A model generated the notes under the pieces. It was not told the DNA's origin. It saw only the letters and a program-made list of their open reading frames with translations, and made no database searches. The position numbers and the translations under genes are program-made. Shown one piece after another: positions 5,969 to 7,627 of a DNA stretch of 7,627 bases. Origin of the DNA: an uncultured Lachnospiraceae bacterium. GTDB lineage: Bacteria; Bacillota; Clostridia; Lachnospirales; Lachnospiraceae. The stretch spans positions 1 through 7,627 of the forward strand of contig CAJUBR010000103.1 of the NCBI GenBank assembly GCA_910584695.1. The letters run 5' to 3'. Every line of letters starts with the position of its first letter. Positions within the stretch are counted from its first letter, which is position 1.

Positions 5969-7220
5969 TTATTTGTCCAATATAAGAAAGGGACCCCCAT
6001 GCAATAATAACCGGCTTTTGTCCTTTTTTCTCCCACATCTCATATTCCCGCTTTGCCTTTTCCACTGCACCTTCTACAGAGGCACAAGCAAAAACGTCTT
6101 TACAGTAAGGTAATACGTGCTCCCGTAAAACACTGCCCGGAAGACCTCTGTCATTTTCCGGTGTAACGGTAAACACACTCTCTGCCATGGGACAAAGAAG
6201 TTCTGCCATTTTGTCGTATTCCTTATCCTCTAATACTCCTATTATATAAAGAATCTTCTTATTTGTAAAATGCTTTTCAATACTTTCTTTCAGTGCTCTC
6301 GCCCCGTCTATATTATGTGCCCCATCCCGGATGAACAGCGGAGATTCTGATATTTTTTCAAATCTCCCCTTCCACTTTGCTTCCATAAGACTTTCTTTTA
6401 TCAGATACCCGTCTAAAAACAGCTTTGTCTCGATTGCCGTTACTGCATTATAAATCTGATACCTGCCAGACATCCGAATCTGATATTTGATTCCATTATA
6501 ACAAAATATACTTTCATCAAGCGTTTCCGAAAGAATCTGTATCCGGTCTTTATTTACTTCATCCAAGGCAACATTGTGTACACTGCCCTGTTTTTTCAAA
6601 ACATTCATTACTTCCGGTGCATTCGGATAAATCACCGCAGGACATCCCTCTTTCATAATTCCTGCTTTTTCAAAGGCAATCTGTTCAATCGTATTTCCCA
6701 AAAACTGCATATGGTCCATCCCAATTGACGAAAAAACGGTACATACCGGTCTTGAAACCACATTGGTTGCATCTTCTCTCCCCCCCATTCCGGTTTCCAA
6801 TATGACAAGATCCGTTTTTTCCTCCAAAAAATATAAGAAAGCAATCACCGTTTCGATTTCAAAGGCGGTAGGAAGCTCTTTTCCCTCCGTATCCATCTGT
6901 TTTATTACTTCATCTACCTGCGTAAGCAGCCTCGCAAACACGGCTTCTTCCATATATGCTCCATTTATCTGAAACCGTTCCAGATAACAGTGAATGGTCG
7001 GCGATATATATCTACCGACCTTCTTCCCCTCTGCACGGTACATCGCCTCCAAAAATGTACAGATACTTCCTTTTCCATTGGTTCCTGCTACATGAATCAC
7101 TTTAAGCTTTTCCTGGGGGTTGTCCAACTGTTCTAACAGCATCTTAACCGGCCCTAGTCCCAAAATACTTCCCCTTTTCTTCACATTCTTCATATAATCC
7201 ATTGCTTCTTCATAATTCAT
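5961..7220 (-). CDS. folC: Folylpolyglutamate synthase / dihydrofolate synthase (FolC)
   Basis: A Mur-ligase-type ATP-dependent enzyme that adds glutamate to dihydropteroate and, in bifunctional forms, extends the polyglutamate tail of reduced folates. At 419 residues it has normal family length. Landmarks in order: the P-loop HVAGTNGKGS (43-52); SPTIHCYLERFQING (73-87), the counterpart of the usual SPHL..ERI; LETGMGGREDATN (141-153); SIGMDHMQFLGNT (165-177); the EKAGIMK segment (184-190), with its conserved Lys; and DGAHN (299-303), opening the C-terminal domain. It is the first gene of the array and the only folC here. Since folP lies just downstream, it probably performs both the synthase and the tail-extension reaction (inference). 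The ATG at 7220 fits the family N-terminus (MNYEEAMDYM), though its ribosome binding site (AGG or CGGA near the start) is weak compared with the other genes, which may limit expression. Confidence 0.96.
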   Translation of the reverse strand: MNYEEAMDYMKNVKKRGSILGLGPVKMLLEQLDNPQEKLKVIHVAGTNGKGSICTFLEAMYRAEGKKVGRYISPTIHCYLERFQINGAYMEEAVFARLLTQVDEVIKQMDTEGKELPTAFEIETVIAFLYFLEEKTDLVILETGMGGREDATNVVSRPVCTVFSSIGMDHMQFLGNTIEQIAFEKAGIMKEGCPAVIYPNAPEVMNVLKKQGSVHNVALDEVNKDRIQILSETLDESIFCYNGIKYQIRMSGRYQIYNAVTAIETKLFLDGYLIKESLMEAKWKGRFEKISESPLFIRDGAHNIDGARALKESIEKHFTNKKILYIIGVLEDKEYDKMAELLCPMAESVFTVTPENDRGLPGSVLREHVLPYCKDVFACASVEGAVEKAKREYEMWEKKGQKPVIIAWGSLSYIGQING

Positions 7221-7416
7221 GATTCCGTTACCTGATTTCCTTTATTTCTTATGATACTACCACAATTTTGGGTACATTTCCAGTATACTGTGGTCTGTAT
7301 AAATACAACCTCACAGCAGCCGCCAAATGTACATGCAAACACACCCACTTGGCTCGCTACCTGCGGGAATAAGCAGTCTGTAATCGAAACCCCCACAGTA
7401 TCCACCCAAAAGACTC
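7221..7416 (-). promoter_or_regulatory. Upstream region of folC: probable operon promoter or leader with inverted repeats
   Basis: These 196 bases lie between the deacetylase terminator and the folC start and should contain the promoter of the array. No strong sigma-A promoter stands out. The best -10 candidate on the minus strand is TATACT (7282-7287), with TTGTAT 15 bases upstream, a short spacer and a poor -35. The -10 lies in the perfect palindrome CAGTATACTG (7281-7290), which could be an operator. The region also holds the inverted repeats listed separately. I looked for the conserved parts of the tetrahydrofolate riboswitch and of T-box leaders and saw neither. The only minus-strand frames here are short and unconvincing. 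Confidence 0.35.
7285..7401 (-). repeat. Nested inverted repeats able to form alternative pairings upstream of folC
   Basis: Three pairings are visible. (1) A 9-base inverted repeat, ATACTGTGG at 7285-7293 against CCACAGTAT at 7393-7401. (2) A local hairpin at 7288-7316: on the minus strand CTGT, GGT and TGTA pair with TACA, ACC and ACAG around a TTTA loop, with small bulges. (3) An 8-base inverted repeat, GTACATTT at 7272-7279 against AAATGTAC at 7325-7332, just beyond the stated low end. Pairings 1 and 2 compete for 7288-7293, so both cannot form together. No T-run follows these structures. They could be a leader RNA if transcription starts upstream of 7401, or protein-binding dyads if it starts near 7275. 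Confidence 0.45.
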
Positions 7417-7454
7417 AAAAAAAAAGACCAAAATACCGAAATGATATTCTGATC
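7417..7454 (-). terminator. Rho-independent terminator of the deacetylase gene
   Basis: Read on the minus strand, GATCAGAATATC, a 5-base loop ATTTC, and GGTATTTTGGTC form a 12-pair stem (four of the pairs are G-U), followed directly by nine T residues (7417-7425). The hairpin begins 13 bases after the deacetylase stop at 7468. It is A/T-rich and wobble-rich, so its stability is moderate, but the geometry is standard. It separates the deacetylase transcript from the folate array. Confidence 0.85.
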
Positions 7455-7467
7455 CTTTTCATCCATT

Positions 7468-7627
7468 TTATTCTTCCACTGAATTGCAAGAAACATGCTG
7501 AATCAGTGGAGTATTTGCATCAATCGGAAGAATTTCATATCCCTCACGTTTTAAAGTATCAATCAAAAGCTGCAGGGACTCAACCGTTGCATGAGTTGTC
7601 TGTAAATCATGCATGAGTACAATGGAA
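7468..7627 (-). CDS. Polysaccharide deacetylase (NodB-type), C-terminal 52 residues only
   Basis: The frame enters from the right edge and ends at a TAA at 7468-7470. The 52 visible residues begin SIVLMHDLQTTHATVESL and continue with LIDTLKREGYEILPID. This matches the last strand-helix-strand of carbohydrate esterase family 4 (NodB homology) domains, where a hydrophobic strand ending in L-x-H carries a conserved active-site His (here His6 of the fragment), followed by a helix and the G-Y-x-hydrophobic strand. Such enzymes remove acetyl groups from peptidoglycan or other polysaccharides outside the membrane. The N-terminal half, with any signal sequence and the metal-binding residues, is outside the window, so subtype (PdaA-like or PgdA-like) cannot be decided. 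The gene has its own terminator and is probably a separate unit from the folate array. Confidence 0.85.
   Translation of the reverse strand, partial: SIVLMHDLQTTHATVESLQLLIDTLKREGYEILPIDANTPLIQHVSCNSVEE

Noticed and set aside
6653..6844. A minus-strand frame in folC that includes the G7 run at 6780-6786, considered as a phase-variation or frameshift site.
   Set aside because: The G run simply encodes the conserved GMGGRED motif, seven bases is short for phase variation, and FolC is intact across it.
7217..7405. A 62-codon minus-strand frame starting at a GTG just after the terminator and overlapping the folC start as ATGA; six cysteines.
   Set aside because: It has no ribosome binding site, matches no family I recognise, and covers the repeat-rich upstream region. 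The ATGA contact with folC is suggestive but not enough.
7221..7416. Tetrahydrofolate riboswitch or T-box in front of folC.
   Set aside because: The conserved cores I would expect (GGTGAATCATTGCATCC-like or GGGTGGTACCGCG-like) are not present on the minus strand.
7311..7496. A 61-codon minus-strand frame with a hydrophobic FWSFFLSLL stretch resembling a small membrane protein.
   Set aside because: The hydrophobic run is the translation of the terminator T-run, and the start lies inside the deacetylase gene.
7251..7616. A 121-codon plus-strand frame across the folC upstream region.
   Set aside because: It runs antisense through the terminator and into the deacetylase end. Composition is not protein-like and no ribosome binding site is evident.
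1..7627. CRISPR arrays, insertion sequences, tRNA or rRNA genes, phage or toxin-antitoxin genes.
   Set aside because: No regularly spaced repeats, transposase motifs, cloverleaf or rRNA-like sequence were seen. The content is housekeeping metabolism.

Overview
The window looks like a low-GC Gram-positive anaerobe of the class Clostridia, most plausibly family Lachnospiraceae. This rests on A/T-rich codon use, strong AGGAG-type ribosome binding sites, tight single-strand gene packing, the folB-folK fusion, and the style of the chorismate mutase-prephenate dehydratase and Ppx proteins. Genus cannot be fixed from sequence reading alone.

Every gene I support lies on the minus strand, so transcription runs from high to low coordinates. 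At the right edge (7468-7627) is the C-terminal end of a polysaccharide deacetylase, closed by a convincing intrinsic terminator (7417-7454). A 247-base gap (7221-7467) follows. It holds that terminator, several inverted repeats and a weak promoter candidate. From 7220 down to the left edge runs one compact, probably polycistronic array: folC, an HD-domain protein, folP, a folB-folK fusion, pheA, a Ppx/GppA-HD protein, and ppk1, which is cut by the left edge. Junctions range from an 8-base overlap to a 38-base gap. I see no terminator inside the array.

In function, the first four genes cover most of the pterin-to-folate route: aldolase (FolB), pyrophosphokinase (FolK), pteroate synthase (FolP) and glutamate ligase (FolC). 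GTP cyclohydrolase (folE) and any recognisable enzyme removing phosphates from dihydroneopterin triphosphate are absent here. The small HD protein between folC and folP is a reasonable candidate for the latter, as inference only. PheA takes chorismate, the precursor shared with p-aminobenzoate, towards phenylalanine. The last two genes are opposing polyphosphate enzymes, a kinase and a putative exopolyphosphatase with degraded phosphate-loop residues and an intact HD domain.

Most of the window is ordinary housekeeping metabolism. The points worth a second look are the HD protein in the folate cluster and its Cys motif, the divergent Ppx active site, the altered ACT-domain motif of PheA, an A9 run that could join the HD protein to FolP by slippage, and the folded region upstream of folC.
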